In this document: one piece after another, positions 32,390-42,591 of the stretch
Numbering within the stretch: the first letter of the stretch is position 1
Layout: every line of letters starts with the position of its first letter
Origin: Agrocybe praecox
Taxonomy: Eukaryota; Basidiomycota; Agaricomycetes; Agaricales; Agrocybaceae
Direction of reading: 5' to 3'
DNA: 64,000 nt
Assembly: GCA_964017145.1 (NCBI GenBank)
Contig: OZ024848.1
Coordinates: forward strand, 1,438,501-1,502,500
Program-made: the position numbers and the translations under genes
Notes under the pieces: generated by a model
Databases searched by the model: none
What the model saw: only the letters and a program-made list of their open reading frames with translations
Told to the model about the DNA's origin: nothing

Positions 32390-33676
32390 ATGTCACGGCA
32401 AGTCTACAAGTTCACCGGTCAATTGGTCAAGCAGGACTGCATGCGGTGAATTGAATGTAGCAACAGGCAAAGTGTATGTTTTTGCTTCTTCCATCTCTAT
32501 CTCTAAACCTTTCACCAATAATGTCGAGTTGTCAGTCAACATGTTTTCCTCACCAGTTCGACCCAGATTCGCCATGTTTGTGCTTCTATCTTCATCTAAA
32601 TCTTTCACGATTTTCCATCCCCCAATAAATTACCGCAGATCGAAGATCGTAGTTAGATCTTCACCGCGGCGAGTCTCGAAGTTCACCGGTCAGTTAGTCA
32701 AGCAGTATCGCACGCGGTGAATTGACTGTAGCACCACAAATGCAGGGTCGCCAGTCAACATGTTTTCACCAGTTCGACCCGGATTCGCCATCCTCGCATG
32801 TTTTTGCTTCTATATCTCTAAATCTTTCACCATTAATGACGACTATCCCCAACTAAATTTTGGTTTATCGCAAAGCCCCAACACCACCAGTATAGTACAC
32901 CTCAAGTATACTCATCATTTAAATTCATTTCACCCTTCAGATTTCGCCTTATTTACCACTGACCTCACCGCACATTGAATTCATTCCCCTTTCGCCGTGT
33001 TTTCCCCTTTCGCCGTATTCTTCGACCCTTCTTACTTGACCTGCCAACCTCGCCGTACGCAACAGCCTCATTCATCCACCTGACCTAACCCACCAATTTT
33101 GCTGTATTGATCGACCTACCGCACACCCCATTCAGTCCCAACTTGGCAATTTCGCTATATTCATCTACCTGCCCTCCCAACTTCGCCGGACGCAACAACC
33201 CTGCCGCACGCCCATTCATTCACCCAACCCCAACCCACCAATTGTGCTGTATTGATCTACCTAACCCACACCCCATTCATCCCCAAACATATTAATTTCG
33301 CCGTATTCATCTACCCTCCATACCTGACCTACCCATTTCGCTGTACGAAACAACCCTGCCGCACGCCCATTCATCCACCGATTTTGTTATATTCACCCTA
33401 CCTACCAATATCGCCGTATTCATTTACCCTACTATCCACCCCAATACCCATCGCACCCCCAATCCATCCATCCACCCACCCTACCAATACCGCCGAATCA
33501 CCCCCATTCCCCCACCCTACCGCACCCCACCGTTTCACCGCGGCGCCAATATCCCCCCTACCTAATATGGATATCCTCTTTACAGTGCACCAGTGTGCAC
33601 ACTCGCACCATTAGATACGCTACACTGTAGGTACACACTCTACCATTAGATACAGTACACTGTAATATGGGTATGT
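32390..33676 (-). repeat. KDZ-2 right terminal inverted repeat
   Basis: Reverse-complement partner of 19051-20450. TTTCGCCGTATTCATCTACC-like sites are spaced along it. It ends with CACTGTAATATGGGTA. No gene; the open frames here are repeat translations. Confidence 0.85.
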
Positions 33677-33684
33677 GGGCTGAC
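33677..33684. repeat. Right target-site duplication of KDZ-2
   Basis: GGGCTGAC, identical to 19043-19050. Confidence 0.9.
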
Positions 33685-34270
33685 ATCGTATTCAGTCAAA
33701 TTGAAGAAGCGAGATCTTCTATTCTCGCATTCTGCAATGGTGTACGCGATAATACCCATCCAGATGGCCACCCATCCTCGAGCAAGATGCGCTATACGAA
33801 GTGCCATTCCACGGGACTTGTGCGCTGCAGCATATTTGAAGACGGATGGGCAAGGAGGGAGAGTAGTCGGTATGCAAAATGTTAGTCGAAGGATCTCCAC
33901 AGCCCTGACTATTCTGTTCTCGTTTTCGACCCATTCATTGATGGTCTCCTCCAGCATACGGTACTTGTATGTCAGAGAGACAGAAGACTCGTGGGTAGGC
34001 GGTAAACCAGAAGCCTCACGTTTGATATGAGGTGTTCAACAATAAGTTTGAAACGGAAGATGTGCATAATCCGGGGATAAAGGGACGAAGGCCAACCAAC
34101 CAAGTTGCTCCAACCACCATACAGGCTGAGAGCACGATCCTGGCACAAGACGAATGCCAGCAAATGGCGCCTTCGAAGCGGTCGGGAAAGGTGGAAAGGC
34201 CACCGGTCTGGTGCTATTGGGTGAATAGAACACCCGGCCTGCGTGCACGAAAGCGTGTCCTTTGGAAAAA
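33685..34270 (-). pseudogene. Host gene 1, 5' part
   Basis: The - strand exon 33685-33963 encodes YRMLEETINEWVENENRIVR and ALRIAHLARGWVAIWMGI, ending FNLTEYDVSP at the KDZ-2 junction. Through the duplicated 8 bp the frame continues into 19050. A 56-bp intron (33964-34019) separates it from an upstream exon ending FRFKLIVEHLISN. Farther upstream two frames compete (SKGHAFVHAGRVFYSPNSTR against DRWPFHLSRPLRRRH), so there may be a frameshift. The true start is not clear. Confidence 0.55.
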
Positions 34271-35640
34271 TCCATGACTGTCCTAGTAAAGAGATCAGTA
34301 AGCATGGTATATACAGTAGAGATGTACATAAAAAGAACAAGAAAAAACACGAAAGGTAGCCAGAAAGAACGAATTTGGGAGCGAAAAAAGCGAGCAAATA
34401 GTGAGCGAGTAACAGTAAAAGACTAACTCACTGAGAATGTTGGGCGATTATGCGCAGTTTGTATTTTGAAGGGAGGAGGTGGACACCGCGGTGTGATTTT
34501 CAGAAAGAGAACCTGGCTGGTGGCTGGTAAACTGGTGCAGCGGCAGGGACATAAGGGCGGACGTTTATCGGATATTGGAAGGCAGAGATAGACGTGAGAA
34601 ATTGAGCAATTCACGAGACCCAATAAACCGGAGTAGCAGCAGGGATAGGAAGGTGAATGCTCCTTGACAAAAGGAGAACTAAGGGCAGATGCGGCAGCGA
34701 TGGAAACGGCAGCGGTAAACACAGCGTATCCTCCTTGAATCAACTTGAGCAATAGAGGTGTCGGACGGCAGAGATCGGCAAAGTCAACGATGAGGGAATG
34801 CAAATTTCTGGTGTACGGTGGCCAGACGATGACCTGTTGAGAGGGGGGATACAGATCGATATAGTGATGATACACATGTGGGGCGCGAGCGTCGAGGATG
34901 ATGAATGTTCCGGGCTGAAAGGGGGACTAGGTGCAGATCCAGCGATGAGGTTCCGGATGGCAGAGATACCAGAGCTCGACGAAGCTGGTGATGTCCAGTG
35001 TGGTGGCCAGACAACGACCTGTCGAGAGGGGGGACATGGGTTGACAGAGCAATTAACTGCGCGTGGGATGCAAAGCTCGAACAATATCTGGGCGAGCGGG
35101 TATACAAGGTACGGGACACCATAAGTACCCAGCATACTAAAGCAAACACGCGGACTTACCTCTATGGTCGCTGTATCCGACAATCTCCCCAATCGAATTG
35201 TTACTGAAGACGACGAAGTGTGTATGAGATAAAGTTGTTACTGGTGCCTGGTAAACCAGTACAGCAGCAGGGATACAAGGTGAGCACAAGTACGACGACA
35301 AAAGCAGAAGAGAGTTGCGATTCGGCATTCAAGCAAGAAACGGACAAGTTGGATTGATGCGCAGCACAGCCATTTGATCCGCTGACACGACTCCGGAATA
35401 CGAACACTCACATGATCACACGAATGCCGGGCTTAACACCATCAACGACGACGCCAACTTCACCGTCACCTTCATGGTCCACATCCACATCACCGTTCTC
35501 GTCCACGCCGACACAGTTAATGTCACCGTCCACGACAACGTCAACGTCCGCGTCACCAACACCCTCAACGTCAACATCAACGACGACGTCCAACGATGAT
35601 GATGACAACGACAACGGTGCAGGCGCACGAAAGTATGAGG
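34271..35640. other. Upstream region of host gene 1 with local repeats
   Basis: No convincing gene. A 36-bp motif (GGTAAACTGGTGCAGCGGCA at about 34525; GGTAAACCAGTACAGCAGCA at about 35250) and a GAGAGGGGGGA motif (34840, 35022) recur. Low-complexity CGTCAACGTC-like DNA at 35440-35625 makes artificial Thr/Ser- and Val/Asp-rich frames. Confidence 0.45.
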
Positions 35641-35664
35641 CACGAGAATCACCTGTATCAGTCA

Positions 35665-36448
35665 GTTGATGTCTTCAAGTATAGGCAGTTGCCAGACAAT
35701 AGGCATACATCCAGAATGGAAACTACCAGACTGGCAGTTGCCAGTCTACTGGCTTGTAGACATCTATTATCATGTGATAGTCATGTGATTTGGTGCACAG
35801 CCACCAAAAATCAAAATTGTAGAGAAAAATTCAGGGATCATGCTAAATATTTTTTATTACATAATCATCAATGGTTCAGCCACAAAACGCAAAATATCCG
35901 TGGAAAGCCGGATACAAATCAAAATAAAAGATTGAAATATTCATAGCATGCTAAATATAAATTTTAAAATCACCAAAAAATGCGTGCTATACCATTTTAG
36001 GCTTGATCTACCCAAATATGTAAAGTGTTCTAAAAATATATATGTTCTAAAAATAGATTTGATCTTATTTGGTCTTGTCTTAGTTGCCATCATTATGCAT
36101 TGATAGGCCTTTACGCAAAATCCTCAAAGTCCAAATTTCACTTGCCTTATTGAGGTATTTGGATGTGACACCATTTAAGTCTTAAGTTGTTTGTTGTTTG
36201 GGTGTGTTAGTGGCTGGTCATGGCTTATTTATTATTTGTTTGTATTTGAGGCCATAAAATTGTGGCAATGGACCCTGAATGTGTAAATAGAGGCAAGCAA
36301 AAAGTCATGTGTTTGTATTTTGATGCAATCAGTAACAACCAGTCACAACACATGACCAGTCAAGCATATAGGCAGTGAAACAGATGGTCTGGCAACTTCC
36401 AGCCCTGGTAGGTACCATTCTGGATGTATGCCCTATGTTTGGCAACTA
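35665..36448. mobile_element. Second copy of the non-autonomous element family
   Basis: Homologous, in inverted orientation, to 22024-22863. Shared landmarks are GGTGCACAGCCACCAAAAAT, GTAGAGAAAAATTC, CCACAAAACGCAAAATATCC and AGAGGCAAGCAAAAAGTCAT. Ends: GGCAGTTGCCAGAC with CATACATCCAGAATGG on the left; the inverted match (CCATTCTGGATGTATG, then TTTGGCAACTACC) is on the right. Its outermost sequence is preserved only on the left. No coding capacity. Confidence 0.65.
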
Positions 36449-37321
36449 CCATTATTTCATATATAAAAATGAATGACATGGCTGCGAGAATGAGACAAGT
36501 TCTCGTTCTCGTTACCAACTCTCGCTCCTGCATTAGGCCGCGCTCACCACATGCCCAGCCCCTCCCTTCTCAACAGGGATATGGGTGGTGCATACTACCA
36601 CCATCAGTCACGCTCCACCTTGCCCCACCGTTTCTGACCACCAGCGACATAGCCCCTCCCCTCTCCAACGACAGCATCTTGCCCCTCCACTCTTTGTAGG
36701 GATGTGGGCAGGGTAACTGCGATGACGTGGCCAACGACGAGACCGAATGCGACCACAATGGCCGTGACCCACCACAGGGAAGACGTGGACAAGCAAGCAG
36801 GAAGACGAGGGCAACCCCGAGCGAGCAGTGCAAACGACAGATACAAGGTGGAAGGGGGCCGGCCAGCGTGAGCAAGCGGGTGAGGTGTAAACGGAACGAA
36901 GAACGAGCACTTCTCGTCTTCGCACTCTGCTTTCTTCCTCGCCCTCTTGAATTCGGTGGCTGTATGTAGTACAATGTAAAGTAGCATATAATGCAGAATA
37001 AAATTATTTTTGAACGTTTTAATATGTTGTGAAAAGGAAGTGCCCAAAATGGCAATAAATGCCGAATTGGGAAGTAACGCTCAAAATAACTATTAAAAGG
37101 TCGCTTTTTTGAGTATCTAATCTAATCTAGGCTGGAGCATATGTATTTGTAAAATAAATATAGTACAAAAATGATGATATCATACATAAAAATAGCGCAA
37201 CGCCCAAAATGATTAAAGTACGCTAAAAATAACACATCATCCGGTTTTATGTTTTGCAATCCATCCCCTCCCGCCCTCTTTTGATGGCGCAAAGCGCCCC
37301 AAAAAATCAAAACATAAGTTT
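36449..37321. other. Non-coding stretch, no feature seen
   Basis: CT-rich around 36500-36700 and AT-rich from 36960. Open frames are short and unsupported. The left end of the Tc1 relic was looked for here and not found. Confidence 0.4.
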
Positions 37322-38338
37322 CTAGTACTTGGTATAACCCCCCTTGGCCTGTAATATAGCCTGAATCCTTCTAGGCATACTCTCTATCAGATTCTGACAA
37401 ACAGAAGGTGGAATATCATTCCATTCCTTTTGTGCCCTCTCCCACAACTCTGCAATTCCAGAAGGTTGCCTTTCATAGCCTCCAAGCTTGGTTTTGAGGT
37501 AATGCCAAAGATGTTCAATTGGATTTAGGTCAGCTGATTGAGGGGGCCACTCCATGAGTTGTAATCCACTGTTTTGGAGCCACTTCTGTGCCTTTTTGCT
37601 CTTGTGTACGGGGTCATTGTCCTGCTGAAAAAGAACATCCTCTGGCTTTTTGTTGTAATATTCAAGGCTCTGCATAAGTTCATCATCCAAAATGCTGACA
37701 AATAGGTCAGCATCCATTCTCCTATCAATCTTGGTGCCATATCCCACTCCTTCCCAAAACATACAGCCCCAGAACATCAAGTTTCCTCCTCCAAACTTGA
37801 CCGTTCCCTGCACCAGCCCATCGGTCAACCCCTCTCCCTCCCTTTTCCACACCCACCTCTTCCCATCTGACCCCAAACAATTGATTTTGGTCTCATCTGT
37901 CCAGCAGACCCTCTTCCAGTCATCCACTGTCCAGTGTTTGTGCGCTTCTGCATAGTCCATCCACATCCTCCTATGCCTTTTGGAGAGAAATGGTCGTTTT
38001 TGCTTTGTCACAGCCTTCATACCAACTCCACGGAGTGCTCAGCATACTGTCTTTACAGAGAAGGACGTGTTGGTCATGTTTTGTAATGTTTTGGTGGCAT
38101 CAGTGGCACTGTCAGCCTTCTGAGAGGTGATAAGACGGACAGCATAATGGGTATCGGTAGGAGAAAGCTTGCGTGGATGGCCCCCAGCAGCTTTGGAAGT
38201 TGATGATCTGTGTTTGGATCAGACCTTGGATATAGAACCAACACTTATGCCAGTGGTGGTAGAGATAGAGTGACCAGAAAGTCCTTTGTCAAGCAGTTCA
38301 AGAACCTAATTGAGTTGAGCAGGAGTAAGTGATAGCAT
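37322..38338 (-). pseudogene. Tc1-type transposase, full length with three nonsense codons
   Basis: 339 codons stay in one frame from the ATG at 38336-38338 to TAG at 37322-37324. In-frame stops lie at 38306-38308 (TAG), 38219-38221 (TGA) and 38039-38041 (TGA). The N-terminal half has two helix-turn-helix-like parts with GGHPRKLSP between. The catalytic half has CWTDETKINC, VLFQQDNDPVHKS and SADLNPIEHLW. The second Asp and the final Glu are 34 residues apart, giving DD34E, the Tc1 signature. No frameshift was found; losing the three stops would restore the frame. Matching terminal repeats on both sides were not found. Confidence 0.9.
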
Positions 38339-38473
38339 GAGGGTCTGAGAGAGGTTTTGATGTGGGAGGTAGTTGGAGGTTGGGCACAGAGTATATATAC
38401 ATATTCTAAGGCAGTCACATGATTTTATTTGTACTTATTTGCTTTGATTAAACAAAGTCATGTGCCCAATATA

Positions 38474-38692
38474 GAGCAGGGACAAAACTGTTCAAATGTA
38501 CATGTATCAGTAATATATTAATATTGTGGGAATAAAACAAGATTATGTAATGGAACAAATTGTCATATGTTACTCACATCCTAACCTACCTTGCCTCAAA
38601 ATTTCAACCAATTTAGACCACCCAGTCCCAAGTTATTTGTGCAACAGTTCAACTTTGAAAAACATTCGAACAGTTTTGTCCCTCACTGTATG
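38474..38692. mobile_element. Short inverted-repeat element upstream of the Tc1 relic
   Basis: AGCAGGGACAAAACTGTTC at the left faces GAACAGTTTTGTCCCTCACTG at the right, with TA next to both ends. The sequence type is that of fungal Tc1-like ends. It may be a MITE or the duplicated 5' end of the relic. Confidence 0.5.
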
Positions 38693-38841
38693 TACAAATA
38701 CATTTTTATTGTTTCTGCATATTATCTTTTATATCTCATAATAATTGGAAACTGCAGATACACTCAGTCAACTAAATAATAGAAAAATTAATTAATCGAT
38801 TTATACATTACATAGTTGAAAAATTCACATCTCATGATGCA

Positions 38842-41800
38842 CTACGAGTTACGGGTAATGTTTGCAATTTTCTCCTGAAGAACTTCAGCTTCACTACTAT
38901 TATTCAATTTCCTGTATATGTGTGCAAGAGCCTTAATGCTTTTCAGAGTATCTGGGTGGGATTCCCCCAGAACTTGGAGGCATTTGTCCATGACTTGCAC
39001 TTGAAGTGACTGTGCTTTCTGCCAAAGGCCTTGGGCCTCATATGTAGCTGCCAAATTTGCCATACTGGTAAGAGTAGAAGGATGATTCTCTCCAAGAATT
39101 TCCTTCATTTTTTCCATTACCACAATCTCCAGTTCCTCTGCTTTCTGCCAAAGGCCTTGGGCCCAATATGTAGCTGCCAAATTTGCCATACTGGAAAGAG
39201 TATCTGAATGATTCTCTCCAAGAATTTCCTTCATTTTTTCCATTACTACAATCTGCAGTTCCTCTGCTTTCTGCCAAAGGCCTTGGGCCCGATATGTAGC
39301 TGCCAAATGTGCCATACTATTAAGAGTATTAGGATGATTCTCTCCAAGAATTTCCTTGCTTTTTTGCATTACTACAATCTCCAGTTCCTCTGCTTTCTGC
39401 CAAAGGCCTTGGGCCCGATATGTAGCTGCCAAATGTGCCATACTGTTAAGAGTATCAGGATGATTCTCTCCAAGAATTTCCTTCATTTTTTCCATTACTA
39501 CAATCTGCAGTTCCTCTGCTTTCTGCCAAAGGCCTTGGGCCCGATATGTAGCTGCCAAATTTCCCATACTGATAAGAGTAGAAGGATGATTCTGTCGAAG
39601 AATTTCCTTCCTTTTTTGCATTACTACAATCTCTAGTTCCTCTGCTTTCTGCCAAAGACCTTGAGCCCGATATGTAGCTGCCAAATGTGCCATACTGGTA
39701 AGAGTAGAAGGATGATTCTGTCAAAGAATTTCCTTCCTTTTTTGCATTACTACAACCTCCAGTTCCTCTGCTTTCTGCCAAAGACCTTGAGCCCGATATG
39801 TAGCTGCCAAATTTGCCATACTGGTAAGAGTAGAAGGATGATTCTCTCCAAGAATTTCCTTCTTCTTGTATAATGTTTTCTCCAAGAATACTACAGCCTC
39901 TTTGTAGTATCCTTGCTTTTCACAAAGAGTTCCAATTTTATTCAAAATTTGAACATCAAATTCATCCAAATGTTCTGCGACCTTTACATATAGTTGTTGA
40001 ATATGTGGCCATAAACTGTTCTGGTATTTATGAACATGTTCATTGTAGTCATATGGAATTGATAAACCAAGAATTGAAAAAACACATTTCTCCATAAATT
40101 TCTCATATGTTCCCAGTATGGCCCTTCCCCATTGTTGTACAAGTGGATGCATTCTGTATATACTTTTTTCACCCTGTTCAAAATGGAATTCAATAAGAGA
40201 ATAAGTTTGAAGTTTCAAAATCATTTCCTGGAATGCTTGGGGGCTCCAAGATAAATCTTCTCTTCCAAAATGACTCATAAGATGCTCTACCCTTTCTTTC
40301 ACAGTGATATCATCTATTTTGATCTGTGCCAATGCAGCTCTTTCAAATATTTCCTCTGAAATCCCTTCATGTTGCAAAAGTGAGCAAATTTGCAAAAAGC
40401 ATTTTGCAGAATCATCCAGCTTATCAAAGCTCATTTTCCAAGTAGTATAAATTGCAATATCTTTACGTTGTGTTGTTTCCAGGTGGAGAATATAACTCTG
40501 CTGATGTTGATGAAATGTATAATACTTGGATAATGACAAATTATTGAAAGAAATATAAGCACCAGCATGGGAAATAGCCAAAGCAAGGTATCCAAGTTTC
40601 TAGAATATAAAAGATTAGATTATGAATTGGATTCCTAAGAGAATTCCAAAAATTACCTCAACAATTTGTTTAGCTTGTAGCTGATTTTCTGCATTTGCTT
40701 CCTTTTTAGCTAAATTCAACAAAAGATTTACAGCTTCATTTTCAGTCAAATTTCCAACAGCCACACCTCCATCCTTGGTAGCATAAAAAGTGCAAACTTC
40801 ATGATTGCGTGTTGTGATAATGATGTTTCCATTTGTAGGCAAAAATGACCCCAAATTCAAAGTGACATCATCTGCATTGTCAATCACAAGAAGCCAGTGG
40901 TTTGTAGTTTGGCTTGCAAGCCATTTGGGAATTTGTTCAGCAGACAATTTCAACACTTCTGGAGCAAGAGATTCCAAATCTGCTTTAAGAGTAGCCTCAT
41001 TGCTTCCATCAATATAAAACACTTCAAAAAAGCTATAATAAAGAATAAGTATGAAATTAAAAAACAGAGAATTCAATCCATACAGATTTGACTTTTTTAT
41101 AAATTGGAAGGCAATCTGGCTCTTTCCAGCACCACCAAGGCCTTCCAAAACAAAAATGTGCTGTTCAACACTGGCATTCTTGAAGAATTTTGCCATCTTT
41201 TCCAAAATATCTCTTCTGCCTGTGAAAGATGGTACTGGAGATGGACAAGGTTTCCTTCTGAAGTTTTGACCCTGAACTTGTGTAGCTCTTGGAGCAGCTG
41301 CATTTAAGAAATAGAGATAAAGAAGTATTCAAAATATAAAGAAAATGCACTATACCTAATTGCTCAACAGTAGGCTGTACTCTGTAAGACCAAAACACAG
41401 AAGCCACATTTGATAATTTGTCTTGAGTCTCCTGCTTATTCATATACTGAGTTGTATGAGCTTGTATGATGCTCAAGCTTTCCCATTTAGCCAGCTGCCT
41501 GCTTTGCAAGCCTTGGTCAACATTGAAACGGAAATAAGTATCTGGTGTGTTTGAAAAGCGACGCAAAAGCTCCTGGTGTGTGCGCTCACAGTCTGTAGCC
41601 ATAGAAGTGAGCATATGAATAACATTCTGTGGAATCACTCTTCCCAAGAATCCAGGTTTCTCAATCTGGATCACAGCAGGTAGGCCAGTCCCAATGCTCA
41701 CCAAGCACTGCAAAGGATGTTTTGGAAAAAGAGAGTGGGCCTCATCAAGGACTAGAAGACAAGGGTTGTTGTGGCTTATCCCACCATCAACATATGCTTG

Positions 41801-42591
41801 GTTCCGTCCAATCTCAATCTGCTTAAAGACAGTAGGGGTAGCAGATGTTGCCCGAGCAGCTTCCCAGATTGTGCAGGCCAAAGAAGTCTCCCGAAGAGAC
41901 TCGTAAGATCTGAAGAGCACCGGAATATCCATGTTGGTTGCATTCCGAGCACACACAAAGCTATGGTATGTATTGAACTCAGTTTCAAATATACTCAACT
42001 TTGTTGAATCAAGCAACGCACGTTCGACATATCCCAGATTCATTGCTTTCTACCAAAGAAGCATTGGCATTATTAGTCGCCACATGCACTATAGTCTTGA
42101 TCGCGCTTTCGAGGGCGGTTGCCTTGAACACTCCATCTCCGACCATCTTCATCTGAGAGAAAACACTTTTAACCAGTGTATCGTACTGTGTGATTGCCTC
42201 GTCGAGATCCATGCGAAGGCGCCCGAGCATCAATGCAATGATCCTATGATGTTTGTGAGTTCCGTTAGTCAAAGTGTCAAGATGCATCAATGTATTACGA
42301 CTCACCCTCCTGTACTAGTCCCGCCGATTATATCAAAATATTCGCTCGGCTTCGGTACATATTCGAGACTCTCCAAACCATCTCTTGCTCGTCGCGCATT
42401 CTCCTCAAACTTCAGCTTGTGCATGATCTCCTTCAGGATGAGGAGTTCGGAAAGCCCACGAATTCCGCCGCCATCTATTGAGACGTCTTACTTAGTATCC
42501 TTCATCACCGATCGACATGAGCACAGTGAGCCATCTTACCTAGCGCGAGGAGTCTCAAGGGCCTAGGTGCTTCGTTGATTGGGGTAGTCAT
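38842..42591 (-). pseudogene. NLR1: patatin / NB-ARC / TPR protein, one nonsense codon
   Basis: Seven exons with exact phases: 42540-42591, 42306-42474, 42022-42243, 41356-41960, 41084-41297, 40657-41032 and 38842-40599 (1131 codons plus stop). The patatin-like lipase domain comes first: DGGGIRGLS oxyanion loop, GTSTGG nucleophile elbow, and VDGGISHNNP with the catalytic Asp. The NB-ARC-type NTPase follows: P-loop GLGGAGKSQ, Walker B WLLVIDNADD, and IIITTRN. Next come a helical region and an array of 42-residue kinesin-light-chain-like TPRs (LAATYRAQGLWQKAEELEIV). A TGA at 39721-39723 replaces a codon that is CGA in the next repeat unit, so the protein would lose most TPRs. Such NLRs are thought to act in fungal non-self recognition. 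It is the mirror copy of NLR2. Confidence 0.9.
39000..39870 (-). repeat. 126-bp TPR-coding tandem repeat array
   Basis: About seven near-identical 126-bp units (42 residues each), marked by TGCCAAAGGCCTTGGGC in most units. High DNA identity between units points to recent unit duplication or conversion. The + strand frames across it are shadows. Confidence 0.9.

Larger units (their letters stand above)
19051..33676 (+). mobile_element. KDZ-2: 14.63-kb KDZ-superfamily DNA transposon with cargo
   Basis: The element is bounded by the perfect 8-bp duplication GGGCTGAC. Left end: TACCCATGTTACAGTG from 19055. Right end (reverse complement): TACCCATATTACAGTG. Terminal inverted repeats extend about 1.3 kb on each side. 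Content in order: accessory gene A (+, 20836-24226), accessory gene B (-, 24509-26712), transposase (+, 27020-30662) and accessory gene D (+, 30777-32211). The transposase frame is open over 1145 codons, so the element may be recent or active. CGG(C/T)GA motifs are dense throughout. A smaller element has inserted into gene A. The whole unit lies in an exon of host gene 1. Confidence 0.9.

Noticed and set aside
32940..33640. Pro/His/Thr-rich open frames in the KDZ-2 right end
   Set aside because: Translations of terminal repeat DNA; mirrored frames occur at the left end.
19051..33676. TET/JBP dioxygenase cargo
   Set aside because: Such genes accompany some mushroom KDZ elements, so I looked for the family's conserved core; none of the four genes shows it.
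35412..35669. Thr/Ser and Val/Asp-rich frames
   Set aside because: Low-complexity CGTCAACGTC-type DNA open in several frames.
37322..38692. Complete Tc1 element with both ends
   Set aside because: Only right-side inverted-repeat sequence was found; no matching left end near 37000-37320.
39000..39873. CRISPR-like regular repeats
   Set aside because: 126-bp units code for TPRs of an NLR; eukaryotic context, no spacers.
39208..39873. + strand open frames rich in Cys and Leu
   Set aside because: Antisense of the TPR array.
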